This document shows, in pieces, positions 17,762-25,858 of a DNA stretch of 47,080 nucleotides. Source of the stretch: Promethearchaeota archaeon (GTDB taxonomy: Archaea; Asgardarchaeota; Lokiarchaeia; Sigyniarchaeales; SOKP01); contig JAGXNP010000003.1 in the NCBI GenBank assembly GCA_019894885.1, positions 1 to 47,080 of the forward strand, read 5' to 3'. Position 1 is the stretch's first letter, and each line of letters begins with the position of its first letter. Below the pieces are notes generated by a model. The model was not told the DNA's origin. It saw nothing but the letters and a program-made list of their open reading frames with translations, and did not search any database. The translations under genes were made by a program, and so were the position numbers.

Positions 17762-18216
17762 GTGAGAACATGAAGGAGCAGCGTGAGGGTGGTTTTCTCA
17801 TAGCAAAAATACACCAAATCACTGATAGAATATTCAAACAGATGTTGAAGGAATATGGGATTAAAGAGTTAAATCCAGGACAAGGAAGGATATTATTTGC
17901 TTTATGGCAGAAAGATGATATACCAATCCATGAATTGTCAAAAAAAACTCAACTGACGAAGTCTTCATTAACAACCATGCTTGATAGACTCGAAAAAGGT
18001 GGTTTTCTAAAGCGAGAGGATGACGAGAATGATAGAAGAGCAATAAAAGTCAAACTTTCTGAAAAGAGTAAGAGTTTCCAAAAAAAATATGTTGATATTT
18101 CAAAAAAAATGACTAAGGTGTTCTACGGAACGCTTACAGAGGAAGAAATAGATCAATTCGAAGAGTACCTTAGAAGGATTTTGATTAACCTCATAAAATA
18201 TAAAAATTCTAAATAA
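17758..18216 (+). CDS. MarR-family transcriptional regulator
   Basis: A 152-residue winged-helix protein. LNPGQGRILFALWQKDDIPIHELSKKTQLTKSSLTTMLDRLEKGGFLKREDDENDRRAIKVKL is the full MarR DNA-binding domain, including the DxRR wing. The flanking helices would form the dimer interface. It overlaps the preceding flavin-binding gene by four bases. MarR proteins usually repress their own operon until a small phenolic or oxidising ligand binds; the palindrome at 16855-16864 is a candidate site. Confidence 0.92.
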   Translation: MSENMKEQREGGFLIAKIHQITDRIFKQMLKEYGIKELNPGQGRILFALWQKDDIPIHELSKKTQLTKSSLTTMLDRLEKGGFLKREDDENDRRAIKVKLSEKSKSFQKKYVDISKKMTKVFYGTLTEEEIDQFEEYLRRILINLIKYKNSK

Positions 18217-18308
18217 TCAAATTTTTATTTTTCATTATTTTTGTTTGTAACTTCACAATAATTTGAACCTATGACGCTCCTTAGATGGTTTTACATAAAT
18301 TTCACGTT

Positions 18309-18364
18309 ATTATTCCAGAAAATTTTGAGTGATTTTTTTTTTCTGAAATAATGTTTTCCAGAAT
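18309..18364 (+). promoter_or_regulatory. Three half-sites upstream of the PadR-like regulator
   Basis: An inverted repeat with 14-base arms, one mismatch (18309-18322 and 18339-18352), overlaps a second dyad TTTCTGAAA (18340-18348), seven bases, TTCCAGAAT (18356-18364). The second dyad has nearly the same layout as the one at 19674-19699. A weak TATA-like stretch (ACTTAATAATA, about 18371-18381) follows it, and the regulator gene starts at 18441. Confidence 0.5.
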
Positions 18365-18440
18365 TAATAAAACTTAATAATACTCGTTATCTTATTGTTG
18401 AATATAGGAAGCAAATATCATTCTTGGGAGAACCAAAATT

Positions 18441-19445
18441 ATGTCAGAAAAAGATGAACAATCTACTCTATTGGAAAGTATTTCAATCAAACATATCGCA
18501 AATCTTTCGATAGTTGATATGGTAATGTTACAGCTACTCTTAAAACACGAAAAACCAGTGATTAGACATATTTTATACAATGAAATCTCTCAGTTTTTAA
18601 CTCGGGAAAGGAAAAAGGTAGCAAAAGCAATTAAATTCGATAAAGAAGCTCCTGGGGCTGAAGAATTTAATGAATGGCTTCAAGAACCAACTAGATTCTC
18701 AAGCTCAAGCCTTTACTATAGTTTAGACAATCTTGAGTCTAAAGGACTCGTAAAGTATAATCGTAACGAAAATAACAAAGTAATATCCGTAGAAGCAACT
18801 AAATATACAGAAATTTTACTTAATACAGTTTTAAAGCATATTATAAAATTTGGCTTAATCGATACTGAACAGAATAAATTCCTCCCTGAGATCATTAAAG
18901 AAGTAGTTGGTGATAAAATCCTCTCAACTTTGGATACAAAAAGTTTTGGAACCCTCCTATATATTTGGTTTAGTGACCTAATTAATACTAAATGTATGAA
19001 CCTTTTTTCTTCGTTATCAGATAACTTATTTGTATTATCTAACCGAGAAACTTTTGAAAGTGTGTTAAAACTAGGTATCGATAATGTTCAAAGAACTTCC
19101 ATTTTCAATGATACGATCAGGGAGTCAGATAAATTCTTTGATGGCATAGTCTTACCTTATCATTTTAAAAAAACTAATTTTGGAGAAGTATCAAAACATT
19201 CAATCCTCAAAGAAGCCTTTAGAATAGTTAAAGATAACGGAGTTGTTATTATCCATAGTTATACTGAAATTCCTAATGTTAACCACGCTATCTTCGATAT
19301 CTTTATCAAATGGGTAGAAAATATCTATGAAGAACTAGAATTTTATACAGAAGAAAAATTTAAACAAGAATTAATTAAAGCGGGTGCTAAAAAAGCCGAA
19401 GTTTTTGTGTATAAAGGACATCTATTCGGAATAGGTCGGAAATAG
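18441..19445 (+). CDS. PadR-like winged-helix protein with methyltransferase-like C-terminal domain
   Basis: A 334-residue fusion. Residues about 20-130 form a PadR-type winged helix (NLSIVDMVMLQLLLKHEKPV, then SSSSLYYSLDNLESKGLVKY, with an insertion between). The C-terminal 130 residues resemble the last third of a class I SAM methyltransferase: FDGIVLPYHF, LKEAFRIVKDNGVVIIHSY, then FKQELIKAGAKKAEVF. The GxGxG SAM motif is not visible, so the domain may be a non-catalytic ligand sensor. Upstream of it lies an operator-like dyad that recurs before the membrane gene at 19792, which suggests autoregulation and control of that gene. Confidence 0.75.
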   Translation: MSEKDEQSTLLESISIKHIANLSIVDMVMLQLLLKHEKPVIRHILYNEISQFLTRERKKVAKAIKFDKEAPGAEEFNEWLQEPTRFSSSSLYYSLDNLESKGLVKYNRNENNKVISVEATKYTEILLNTVLKHIIKFGLIDTEQNKFLPEIIKEVVGDKILSTLDTKSFGTLLYIWFSDLINTKCMNLFSSLSDNLFVLSNRETFESVLKLGIDNVQRTSIFNDTIRESDKFFDGIVLPYHFKKTNFGEVSKHSILKEAFRIVKDNGVVIIHSYTEIPNVNHAIFDIFIKWVENIYEELEFYTEEKFKQELIKAGAKKAEVFVYKGHLFGIGRK

Positions 19446-19791
19446 CTTATCAATATTCTTTATATTCTTGGGATATGAAAATTAAGAATGAAATTGCCCC
19501 ACTAAAATATAAGTGGTAAATATCCTATTACTAATAAAATGATAAGGATTGTCGTAAATACTTCCAAAGTTACATTAAAAATGCCCAAAATAGGTGATCT
19601 CGTCAATATTTTACCTCTTTTTGCTTTAATTAATTATTTTTGCCATTCCCAAATTTGGAAGTGATCTTTTAATTTTCTGTAATTTATATGTTACAGAAAT
19701 AAATAAACCTTTATATAATTGGAAAACATAATATTTTTATAAAATTTTTTTTTTAACAAAAACTTAAATTAAAAACGGATTGATAACAAAA
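19446..19791. other. Intergenic region with operator and promoter
   Basis: The 346-bp gap has no credible gene. It contains the 10-bp palindrome CCAAATTTGG (19649-19658), the dyad at 19674-19699 and a TATA-like box at 19710-19718, all reading toward the membrane gene at 19792. Confidence 0.6.
19674..19718 (+). promoter_or_regulatory. Operator-like dyad and TATA box
   Basis: Perfect 9-bp arms TTTCTGTAA (19674-19682) and TTACAGAAA (19691-19699) with an eight-base spacer. TTTATATAA (19710-19718) follows 10 bases later, and the gene starts at 19792. The arms match those upstream of the PadR-like regulator (consensus half-site TTNCAGAAA). Confidence 0.6.
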
Positions 19792-20637
19792 ATGACTGAA
19801 GAAACAAAAATTAAATCAAGAACTGGTGGATTTATGGGGATAGTTGGTATCTTTTTGGGTGCAGCAGGAATATTTTGCTCCTATTTTTTTATCTTTCTTC
19901 ATTTAGATAATATCGTATCTGCCGAAACCGCCGCTGCCACAGAGTGCAGACTTGTATCTCCCTTTTTCATACCGCTTTTTGCGGTTATCGGTATTCTGGC
20001 AGGAATGATATGGCTAACAGCGGGTGTGGGCTTTCTCCAGAAAAAGGAGTGGGCTTATACCATCGGTGTAATCGCCGTAGTTATAACCCTTTTTTCCAGC
20101 TTTTGGCCAAATATTCCTGCTATGGAAAGTAAAGCAGCGGTACCAGGACCTTGGTTTCTGATTTTTTTCCCTAATTTATTGGTATATTTCATTCTAGTAA
20201 TGAAAAAAGGGCATGAAAAAAAAAAGAAAGCATGGTTTGGTTTGGTCCTTGGTATGGCATTCATTCTGAATTTCATAAACGGAATTGCAGCAACTACCAG
20301 AATGTCAAATAGATTACCCGAAATTAATCCCTTGATTGATAATTATGCTCCGGCCAGTATTTATATGCTCACTATGCCAACGAACATGATTGCATCCATC
20401 CTTTTTGGAATTACAACAATTGGGATTTTCCTAGCCAGAAACAAAGAAAAAGTGCGAATTGCTGGATTGGCTGGTGCATTCTTGTCAATTTCGGCAGGTT
20501 TTCCTTTAGCTTTCTATTCCATGTTTATTGAAAGTGGGGTCCCCGCTTTCTCCATGTTCATCCTGGGTCCAGTTGTTAGCCTTGTGGCAGGGATCTTCAT
20601 CGTGTCTTCCAAAATGTGGAATAAAATCAGTGGGTAA
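19792..20637 (+). CDS. Polytopic membrane protein, unknown
   Basis: About 281 residues with roughly eight hydrophobic segments (near residues 15-38, 58-80, 87-105, 121-138, 149-168, 190-212, 224-246 and 252-275). No transporter motif is recognisable. ATG 19792 is preferred to the upstream in-frame TTG 19780. The spacing of helices and a KKEW segment after helix 2 recall the protein at 31639-32472, but similarity is weak. The operator-like dyad upstream suggests control by the neighbouring PadR-like regulator. It may be a drug or lipid-related membrane protein, but this is speculation. Confidence 0.75.
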   Translation: MTEETKIKSRTGGFMGIVGIFLGAAGIFCSYFFIFLHLDNIVSAETAAATECRLVSPFFIPLFAVIGILAGMIWLTAGVGFLQKKEWAYTIGVIAVVITLFSSFWPNIPAMESKAAVPGPWFLIFFPNLLVYFILVMKKGHEKKKKAWFGLVLGMAFILNFINGIAATTRMSNRLPEINPLIDNYAPASIYMLTMPTNMIASILFGITTIGIFLARNKEKVRIAGLAGAFLSISAGFPLAFYSMFIESGVPAFSMFILGPVVSLVAGIFIVSSKMWNKISG

Positions 20638-20717
20638 TACAAAGTGAGTAAAATCTATTTTCTTTTTTTTTCTTTTTAGAAATTAATGAATAAAATTAGC
20701 TTTGGATGTGAAAAAAA

Positions 20718-20915
20718 TTGGAACGGAAAAAAATGTATGGTATAATTCTATTTGTTGTAGGATTAGTATTTATTCTTGTAAATGTAATTGTGGTTTATCC
20801 ATTTATTAATTGCTCTTATGCTCCTCTTACATTTTGGATTCTCGCAATTGTAGGTGTTTCAGGTGGAATATTATTATTTTTTGATATAAGATTATTCTCT
20901 TCCGAGGAGGATTAA
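20718..20915 (+). CDS. Small two-helix membrane protein
   Basis: 60-65 residues with two hydrophobic helices (about residues 5-28 and 36-57 from TTG 20718) and an acidic tail SSEED. The start is TTG 20718, seven bases after GGATGTG, or ATG 20733. It lies 80 bases after the larger membrane protein on the same strand and could be co-transcribed. The codon pattern and helix layout look real, but there is no family match. Confidence 0.6.
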   Translation: MERKKMYGIILFVVGLVFILVNVIVVYPFINCSYAPLTFWILAIVGVSGGILLFFDIRLFSSEED

Positions 20916-20974
20916 AAAAAAGCATACAAAAAAAAATCTTTTTTTTTTTTAATATTATTCTTTTTCTAGATCTC

Positions 20975-22015
20975 TTATCTATTCAATTTTTGCTGAATAT
21001 GATTCCATACTGTATCTGCTTTTAGTTGCTCATATGGTTTTTTTTGGAATTGAGACTTACAAAGCTCGTATATTGTGTTATTATAAGGAGCTGATATTCC
21101 CCAATTTTTCGCGAGATTAACGATATACCCATTTAAATGTTCAAGTTCGGATTGTGTTTTTTGACGCATGATGATATCTTGAGTCATACTATTCGGGCCG
21201 GAAGCTTCTAATCTATTTATAAGCATAATCCCTGATTTTTCGTCTGAACCTTGAACCGTTTTTTTCAACACATTCCAGGGAATTAATCCAGGTAATCTAT
21301 GTTCTTTGAAACCAGCAGCTTCAAAAATACTAATTCCCTCAACTAGGGTATTATAGTAGATATGTCCTAATATTGAAACCGATTTTTTATCTATTTCAGT
21401 GTGGTTAATTAGAGTTATTATCGAGTTTGATAAATTGAAAATCAATTTAGTATGAATTGCATCTTGAATATTTTGAGAGATTTTGAATTTGAATCCTCTA
21501 ATGAAGCTATATTTAATAGTTTTCATCTCAGCTTGAAGAGAGTTAGTTAGAGTACCAATAATAACATAACCTTTGATATTATAACCATATATACCAGGTT
21601 CATCTCTCCACGCGGATAAAATGATAACACCGTATATAATCTTTGAAAAATATTTCGGTAAAATTTTTTGATTTTCAACACCATTTTGTAGAGCAATAAC
21701 CAAAGGTTTATCTCCGACTTTAGCGTAGATATCCTTAGCTACTTCTTCAAGATCATAATTTTTGACTGCAATTATTACGACATCGATTTTCTCAAGTTCG
21801 TTTAAATCCTCAATTATATTAACTTTAATTACATTCTTGTTTTCCAGCGTGTTTTCGTATATCACTAATCCTTTAGTTTTTATAACTCGAGCGTTCTCTC
21901 CTCGCGCTAATAGATAAATCTTATCGTAATGAGAACTTAACCATCCTCCAATTGTAGCTCCTATTGCTCCAGCGCCATATATAACGATTACAGGTTTATT
22001 CTGGGTTATTTCCAT
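20975..22015 (-). CDS. Ketopantoate reductase family protein (PanE/ApbA-like)
   Basis: A 346-residue protein. IVIYGAGAIGATIGGWL is the NADPH-binding GxGxxG motif, VVIIAVKNYD and VIALQNGVEN are the next conserved blocks, DAIHTKLIFNLSNSI carries the catalytic Lys, and TQSELEHLNGYIV the Glu/Asn of the C-terminal helical domain. In the coenzyme A pathway PanE reduces 2-dehydropantoate to pantoate; the family also contains reductases of other 2-keto acids, and the somewhat long length and lack of pantothenate neighbours leave the substrate open. Confidence 0.87.
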   Translation of the reverse strand: MEITQNKPVIVIYGAGAIGATIGGWLSSHYDKIYLLARGENARVIKTKGLVIYENTLENKNVIKVNIIEDLNELEKIDVVIIAVKNYDLEEVAKDIYAKVGDKPLVIALQNGVENQKILPKYFSKIIYGVIILSAWRDEPGIYGYNIKGYVIIGTLTNSLQAEMKTIKYSFIRGFKFKISQNIQDAIHTKLIFNLSNSIITLINHTEIDKKSVSILGHIYYNTLVEGISIFEAAGFKEHRLPGLIPWNVLKKTVQGSDEKSGIMLINRLEASGPNSMTQDIIMRQKTQSELEHLNGYIVNLAKNWGISAPYNNTIYELCKSQFQKKPYEQLKADTVWNHIQQKLNR

Positions 22016-22415
22016 AAAATACCAGATCTCATTCTTTTATTTTATTTAAATTAAATTTGAGAGCATAGGTTAACTTTAAATTGATATAATTATTGGCCTA
22101 ATCTTTTTTTATAATAGAGGTAATATTAAATTTTATATTAATTTACATTTAAAAAAAAACTAAAAATGATTTGCAGAGAAGTTTGAGATGAAAGCTTCAA
22201 TTTTAGATAGAACCAAATCGATTGCTAAATTCAATTTAGCTTTAGAATAATCTCAATTTAAATGTGAAAGTAGAAAATTTTTTAAACTTATGTTCTTTTA
22301 AGTGAATACTAAGGAAGTATAATAATTGCTTTCTGTTTTGGTATAAGAATAGTTTTTTACAGATTTTAAATTAATCAATGACTTGATAACACATATAATG
22401 AAGAGATTCTAGTTA
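22016..22415. other. AT-rich intergenic region between divergent genes
   Basis: The 400-bp gap separates the divergent ketopantoate reductase and Ras-like GTPase genes. It holds a 17-bp palindrome with arms GCTAAATT (22224-22231) and AATTTAGC (22233-22240) around one C. A possible 20-codon frame (ATG near 22189) exists but has no support. No RNA gene was recognised. Confidence 0.5.
22224..22240. promoter_or_regulatory. 17-bp perfect palindrome
   Basis: Eight-base arms GCTAAATT and AATTTAGC around a single C. It is about 175 bases upstream of the GTPase gene and about 210 upstream of the divergent reductase, so it could be an operator for either. Confidence 0.35.
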
Positions 22416-22979
22416 ATGGAAATTAAAACTCCAAAAATTGATTTAACATTTAAAATGTGTATATTTGGAGATTCACATGTTGGTAAATCAACATTGATCA
22501 ACCGATATATTACTGCTAAATTTGATCATGACCTCAAGTCGACTTTAGGAGCGGCAATTTTGATGAAATTCATAGAAACGGAAACTACGAGAATAACACT
22601 TCAAATTTGGGATTTTGGTGGAGAAAATAGGTTTACTTCTCTTTTACCTAGCTATGCTCAAGGATCATCTGCAGCAATTTTTATGTGCGACATTTCTAAT
22701 CATGATAGCATTACGAATATAGATAAATGGTTCTTGAAATTTAACGAAGGACTGAACAATCGGGATCCAAAATTTCCTCTAATTATAGTTGGTGGAAAGT
22801 TGGACTTAGAAGAACAGCGATCTTTTAATAAAAAAGATATTGAAACTATCTTTACAGTACGAAAAGAATTTGATTACCTCGAATGCTCTTCAAAAACCGG
22901 AGAAAATGTAAATTTGCTTTTTAAAACTATTGTCGATAAAGTGTTGATTTATAGAAAGATTAAGCCATCTATAAGATAA
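22416..22979 (+). CDS. Ras-superfamily small GTPase (Asgard type)
   Basis: A 187-residue small GTPase. G1 is GDSHVGKST (18-26), the switch I Thr is in STLGAA (43), G3 is WDFGGE (65-70), G4 is GGKLD (126-130) and G5 is CSSKTG (157-162). The position of Ras Gln61 is Glu70, and the G4 Asn is Gly126, so nucleotide affinity and hydrolysis may differ from eukaryotic Ras. There is no C-terminal prenylation Cys. Such GTPases are numerous in Asgard archaea and are presumed switches for membrane or cytoskeletal processes. It is probably monocistronic; a histidine-phosphatase-like gene follows 69 bases later. Confidence 0.92.
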   Translation: MEIKTPKIDLTFKMCIFGDSHVGKSTLINRYITAKFDHDLKSTLGAAILMKFIETETTRITLQIWDFGGENRFTSLLPSYAQGSSAAIFMCDISNHDSITNIDKWFLKFNEGLNNRDPKFPLIIVGGKLDLEEQRSFNKKDIETIFTVRKEFDYLECSSKTGENVNLLFKTIVDKVLIYRKIKPSIR

Positions 22980-23048
22980 AATCTAATCTCAATTTTCCTT
23001 TTAGGCTTAAATTAACTTTTTAAGTAGTAGATCCTTTAATTTTATAAG

Positions 23049-23777
23049 ATGGAAGGGGTAAACATTTGGGAAAATGCCAGTTGGACCGTACAGGCACGAA
23101 ACATAATTAAAGCTGTTAAGCAATTCCCAGAAAGCTCTAAAATAATTGTAATTCTGCGACATTCGCATAGAAATAATCCTAAAGAGTCTGAAAAGATGCA
23201 TGAGTTAAAATTAACACCTCAAGGTCATCAGATCGCTAAAATTTTTGGTCAAAAGTTACCCTTATCAAGAAAAATTAGATTGTTTCATAGCGTTGTAGAT
23301 CGCTGTCAAGAAACAGCAGAAGATATTTTGACGGGATTTGAAAGTGTTGGAGGAAAGGGAACCTTAAATGGAGCACTAACTCCGCTATTCCATGCGGGAA
23401 CCGCTCCAAAATTCTTTTTAAATGTTTTTAAAAATGAGTCCCCCATTGAATTTATATTTCGTTGGGCAGTTGGTTTCTATTCTCCTGATACAATAACCCC
23501 ATTTCAATCATACTGTCAAAATGCGGCGGAAATTATCTGGAAAAGAGTCAACGATGCTCAAGAAAGTGGAATAGATATCCACATCACACATGACATCTTT
23601 TTAATTGCGTTAAGATACGGGTGGTTTGGGTTACCTCCTGACCAAGAATGGATTCCTTTCTTGGGTGGTGTTGCATTTGTTTTAACCGAAAACGATATAA
23701 ACTTATTTGATAAAGATCGATTTTTCTCTATCCCTAATCCTTATTGGTGGAAAAGTAAAATTTCACCAAGACAATAG
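23049..23777 (+). CDS. Histidine-phosphatase-like protein (paralogue 2)
   Basis: A 242-residue paralogue of the gene at 3385-4125. It has IIVILRHSHRNNP as the RHxxR motif and DIHITHDIFLIALRYGWFGLPPD with the second catalytic His/Asp. The block WTVQARNIIKAVKQFPESSK and the ending NPYWWK are shared with the first copy. The RHSxR and THD motifs recall histidine acid phosphatases, but the enzyme lacks a signal peptide. Its position just behind the Ras-like GTPase may imply a shared pathway, which is only inferred. Confidence 0.8.
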   Translation: MEGVNIWENASWTVQARNIIKAVKQFPESSKIIVILRHSHRNNPKESEKMHELKLTPQGHQIAKIFGQKLPLSRKIRLFHSVVDRCQETAEDILTGFESVGGKGTLNGALTPLFHAGTAPKFFLNVFKNESPIEFIFRWAVGFYSPDTITPFQSYCQNAAEIIWKRVNDAQESGIDIHITHDIFLIALRYGWFGLPPDQEWIPFLGGVAFVLTENDINLFDKDRFFSIPNPYWWKSKISPRQ

Positions 23778-23811
23778 AGGCATAATCTTCATTAGTAAGG
23801 AAATAAAGGGT

Positions 23812-24225
23812 TTAGAATTCAAATCTGCACTTGGTACAGACTTTTTTTTTCATGTAAATCCTTCTTGGGACGTAAGTAATAATACGAGTTTTATCGTCTA
23901 CTTCTTTAATGGAAAAACCCGTTGCTCCACAATTTGGACATTTTCTTTTATTTTGTCTAATATTAGTATCAGAGGGAGAAACAGTAACAACATCTTCTTT
24001 TGGCACTTTAATTGTCTCGACTGGGGGGGTTTTAAATTGAACTGGTTTTGATTGTTGCTGCAATTTCTGGATTTGAGCTTTTAGTTCGAAATTTTCATCT
24101 TTTAACAGACTTATTTGAATTTCACTTTTCTCCAGAAGTTCGAATAATTCTGAAATCTGGGTTTCCAATTGGTTAAGTTCCTCATCGTATTCTTGCGGCA
24201 AGTCATCTAAATTATTATACATCAT
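23812..24225 (-). CDS. Coiled-coil protein with C-terminal zinc ribbon
   Basis: A 137-residue protein. Residues about 10-60 form a coiled coil (QLETQISELFELLEKSEIQ), residues 60-95 a Pro/Thr-rich linker, and the C-terminal 40 residues a zinc ribbon: CPNCGATGF ... VCTKCRFEF. The start is ATG 24225 or the adjacent 24222, preceded by GGATAA. It ends in the ribbon, as do many Asgard adaptor-like small proteins. Partner unknown. Confidence 0.78.
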   Translation of the reverse strand: MMYNNLDDLPQEYDEELNQLETQISELFELLEKSEIQISLLKDENFELKAQIQKLQQQSKPVQFKTPPVETIKVPKEDVVTVSPSDTNIRQNKRKCPNCGATGFSIKEVDDKTRIITYVPRRIYMKKKVCTKCRFEF

Positions 24226-24370
24226 TTATCCATATACCTCGCGTTTTTTACAAAGTTGTAATTCTAAAGCTAAATAAAACTTACGTTAGATTAAAATAAA
24301 TAGTTTATTCATCCATGAAAAAAAATTGTTTATAAACAAGAAATCAAAGTATAGAAGTAATTTTTACGAT

Positions 24371-25402
24371 TTATGAATAGTCGGTTTCTTTACCACAAAG
24401 GGGACAAATTTTAAGACCATATTCGATAAGGTTCTCACAAAAGCGACATTTCATTTTTAAACCTCTTCGCGATAAGATATGCGCTCCCACTGATAAATCT
24501 TCGATAAATTCCTTAGCAGTAACTTGATTAATAATCAAATAATCTCCATCGATTAAGAAGTTAAATTCTTTAGCCCATTGGAAAACCTTTTGAGTGAATA
24601 ATTTTTCGTCCATATCTAAAGCAACTCTGATCATGTCAAGCCTTAAACGATTAGAAACTTCCATCATCGACTTTATTCGTTCTATTTTTTCCTGCTCTTC
24701 CTTTTCCAGATGAATTTGCTCAGATGATTTGTATATTTTAGCTTGGTTTAAGAGTTCATAAAGTTTTTCTGTTTTTGACTTGTCTTTAGCATATATCTTT
24801 AATTGTTTTTTGAGTGCCATCAAAGTGTAAGAATTACCCTCTTTTGTTTGAATGTTTACCGCTGGTCCGATTTTTGAGGTGTCTATTAAAATTTTAAGAA
24901 TATTCAGTATTGGTATCTGATAAATTAATTTTTCATTAAACGGCTTAAAAGATAAAAAATCTTCGTTTAAAAATATAATACCCCTTTGAGAATCTAACAC
25001 CACCTTTCCATCATTTAAATCGTAATCTCTAAAGCTGCCAGTTGTTTCAAACAATATCGGACTCTCTTTTTTGAATGTCGATCTCGTCAACTCCCTAAAA
25101 AGATCTTCAGTAGCTTTCTTAGAAGTTGCATGTGAACTTTGTTCTTTCTTATGAGGATAAAAAGTGTATAATATTCCCAGAACGCTTAATAGTTCAATGG
25201 TTGGAAGCTGAAATCTAGTTTTCATCGCGAAATTTTGAATATCGCGAACTCTCAAGTGGAATGTTATTTTATCTTTTTCAGATTTAAACAAAAATTCTTT
25301 TTCTGTTAAAGTAATAGTACCTCTGGACTTTCTTGAGACAAGTGCCATATATGATGTTTGCCCCGTAGTAAAATTACCAAAGGATTCGAAAAGGATTACC
25401 AT
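24371..25402 (-). CDS. Tandem PH/GRAM-like, winged-helix and zinc-ribbon protein
   Basis: A 343-residue multidomain protein. Two PH/GRAM-like units occupy about residues 1-80 and 113-215: each has an entry strand (LFESFGNFTTGQ; LFETTGSFRDYD), a GTITLTEKEFLF or GIIFLNEDFLSF strand pair and a terminal helix. A charged helix (221-245) leads to a winged-helix or PCI-like domain (RLDMIRVALDMDEKLFTQ to DGDYLIINQVTA). A C-terminal zinc ribbon CRFC ... CPLC ends it. PH folds bind phosphoinositides or proteins in eukaryotes; ESCRT-II Vps36 has a similar PH-plus-winged-helix layout, but homology is not shown. It is probably a membrane or ubiquitin-related adaptor. Confidence 0.65.
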   Translation of the reverse strand: MVILFESFGNFTTGQTSYMALVSRKSRGTITLTEKEFLFKSEKDKITFHLRVRDIQNFAMKTRFQLPTIELLSVLGILYTFYPHKKEQSSHATSKKATEDLFRELTRSTFKKESPILFETTGSFRDYDLNDGKVVLDSQRGIIFLNEDFLSFKPFNEKLIYQIPILNILKILIDTSKIGPAVNIQTKEGNSYTLMALKKQLKIYAKDKSKTEKLYELLNQAKIYKSSEQIHLEKEEQEKIERIKSMMEVSNRLRLDMIRVALDMDEKLFTQKVFQWAKEFNFLIDGDYLIINQVTAKEFIEDLSVGAHILSRRGLKMKCRFCENLIEYGLKICPLCGKETDYS

Positions 25403-25606
25403 TTCACTTTCAATAATAGAAATTTAGTCATATATAATTTTACATTATACTTATGATTTAAAAATAATAATAAAAAAAAGGGGAAAAATCAAAACTAATA
25501 AAAAGTAAAAATCTCCTCCCATAGACATTTTATGCGTTTCTATTTTTCTGACATTTCCTAAAATATTTCTTTCTTACGCGTTCAAAATTTATTACTACAA
25601 TAATTT

Positions 25607-25858
25607 TTAATAACGACTTTCCGATCTAAAACTCTGGCGTGGCCCTTTCTCAACAACAGTTAAATCGGTTGCCTGAGGTCCTTTTTGACCTTCGGTAACT
25701 TCAAATTCAACGATATCTCCTTCGTAGATGATTTTAAATTCTTCGTCTTCCCCTTTAATAGCGGAAAAATGAACAAAGATATCGCCAGAACCATCTTCAC
25801 GAGTTATGAAACCATAACCTTTTCTAGAGTCAAACCATTTTACGGTTCCTTTAACCAT
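25607..25858 (-). CDS. cspA: Cold-shock protein, CspA family
   Basis: An 83-residue OB-fold cold-shock domain with both RNA-binding motifs: KGYGFI (RNP1) and DIFVHFS (RNP2), plus [11 protein letters not shown] and the GPQATDL end. The last 15 residues form a basic, Arg/Ser-rich tail. These proteins bind single-stranded nucleic acid and act as RNA chaperones in the cytoplasm. A TATA-like TTATATAA (25896-25903) would put the transcript start near 25872, giving a leader of about 14 bases. Confidence 0.95.
   Translation of the reverse strand: MVKGTVKWFDSRKGYGFITREDGSGDIFVHFSAIKGEDEEFKIIYEGDIVEFEVTEGQKGPQATDLTVVEKGPRQSFRSESRY

Noticed and set aside
22189-22251. A 20-codon frame in the GTPase/reductase gap
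   Set aside because: No clear ribosome binding site, composition like its surroundings, and no helix or motif.
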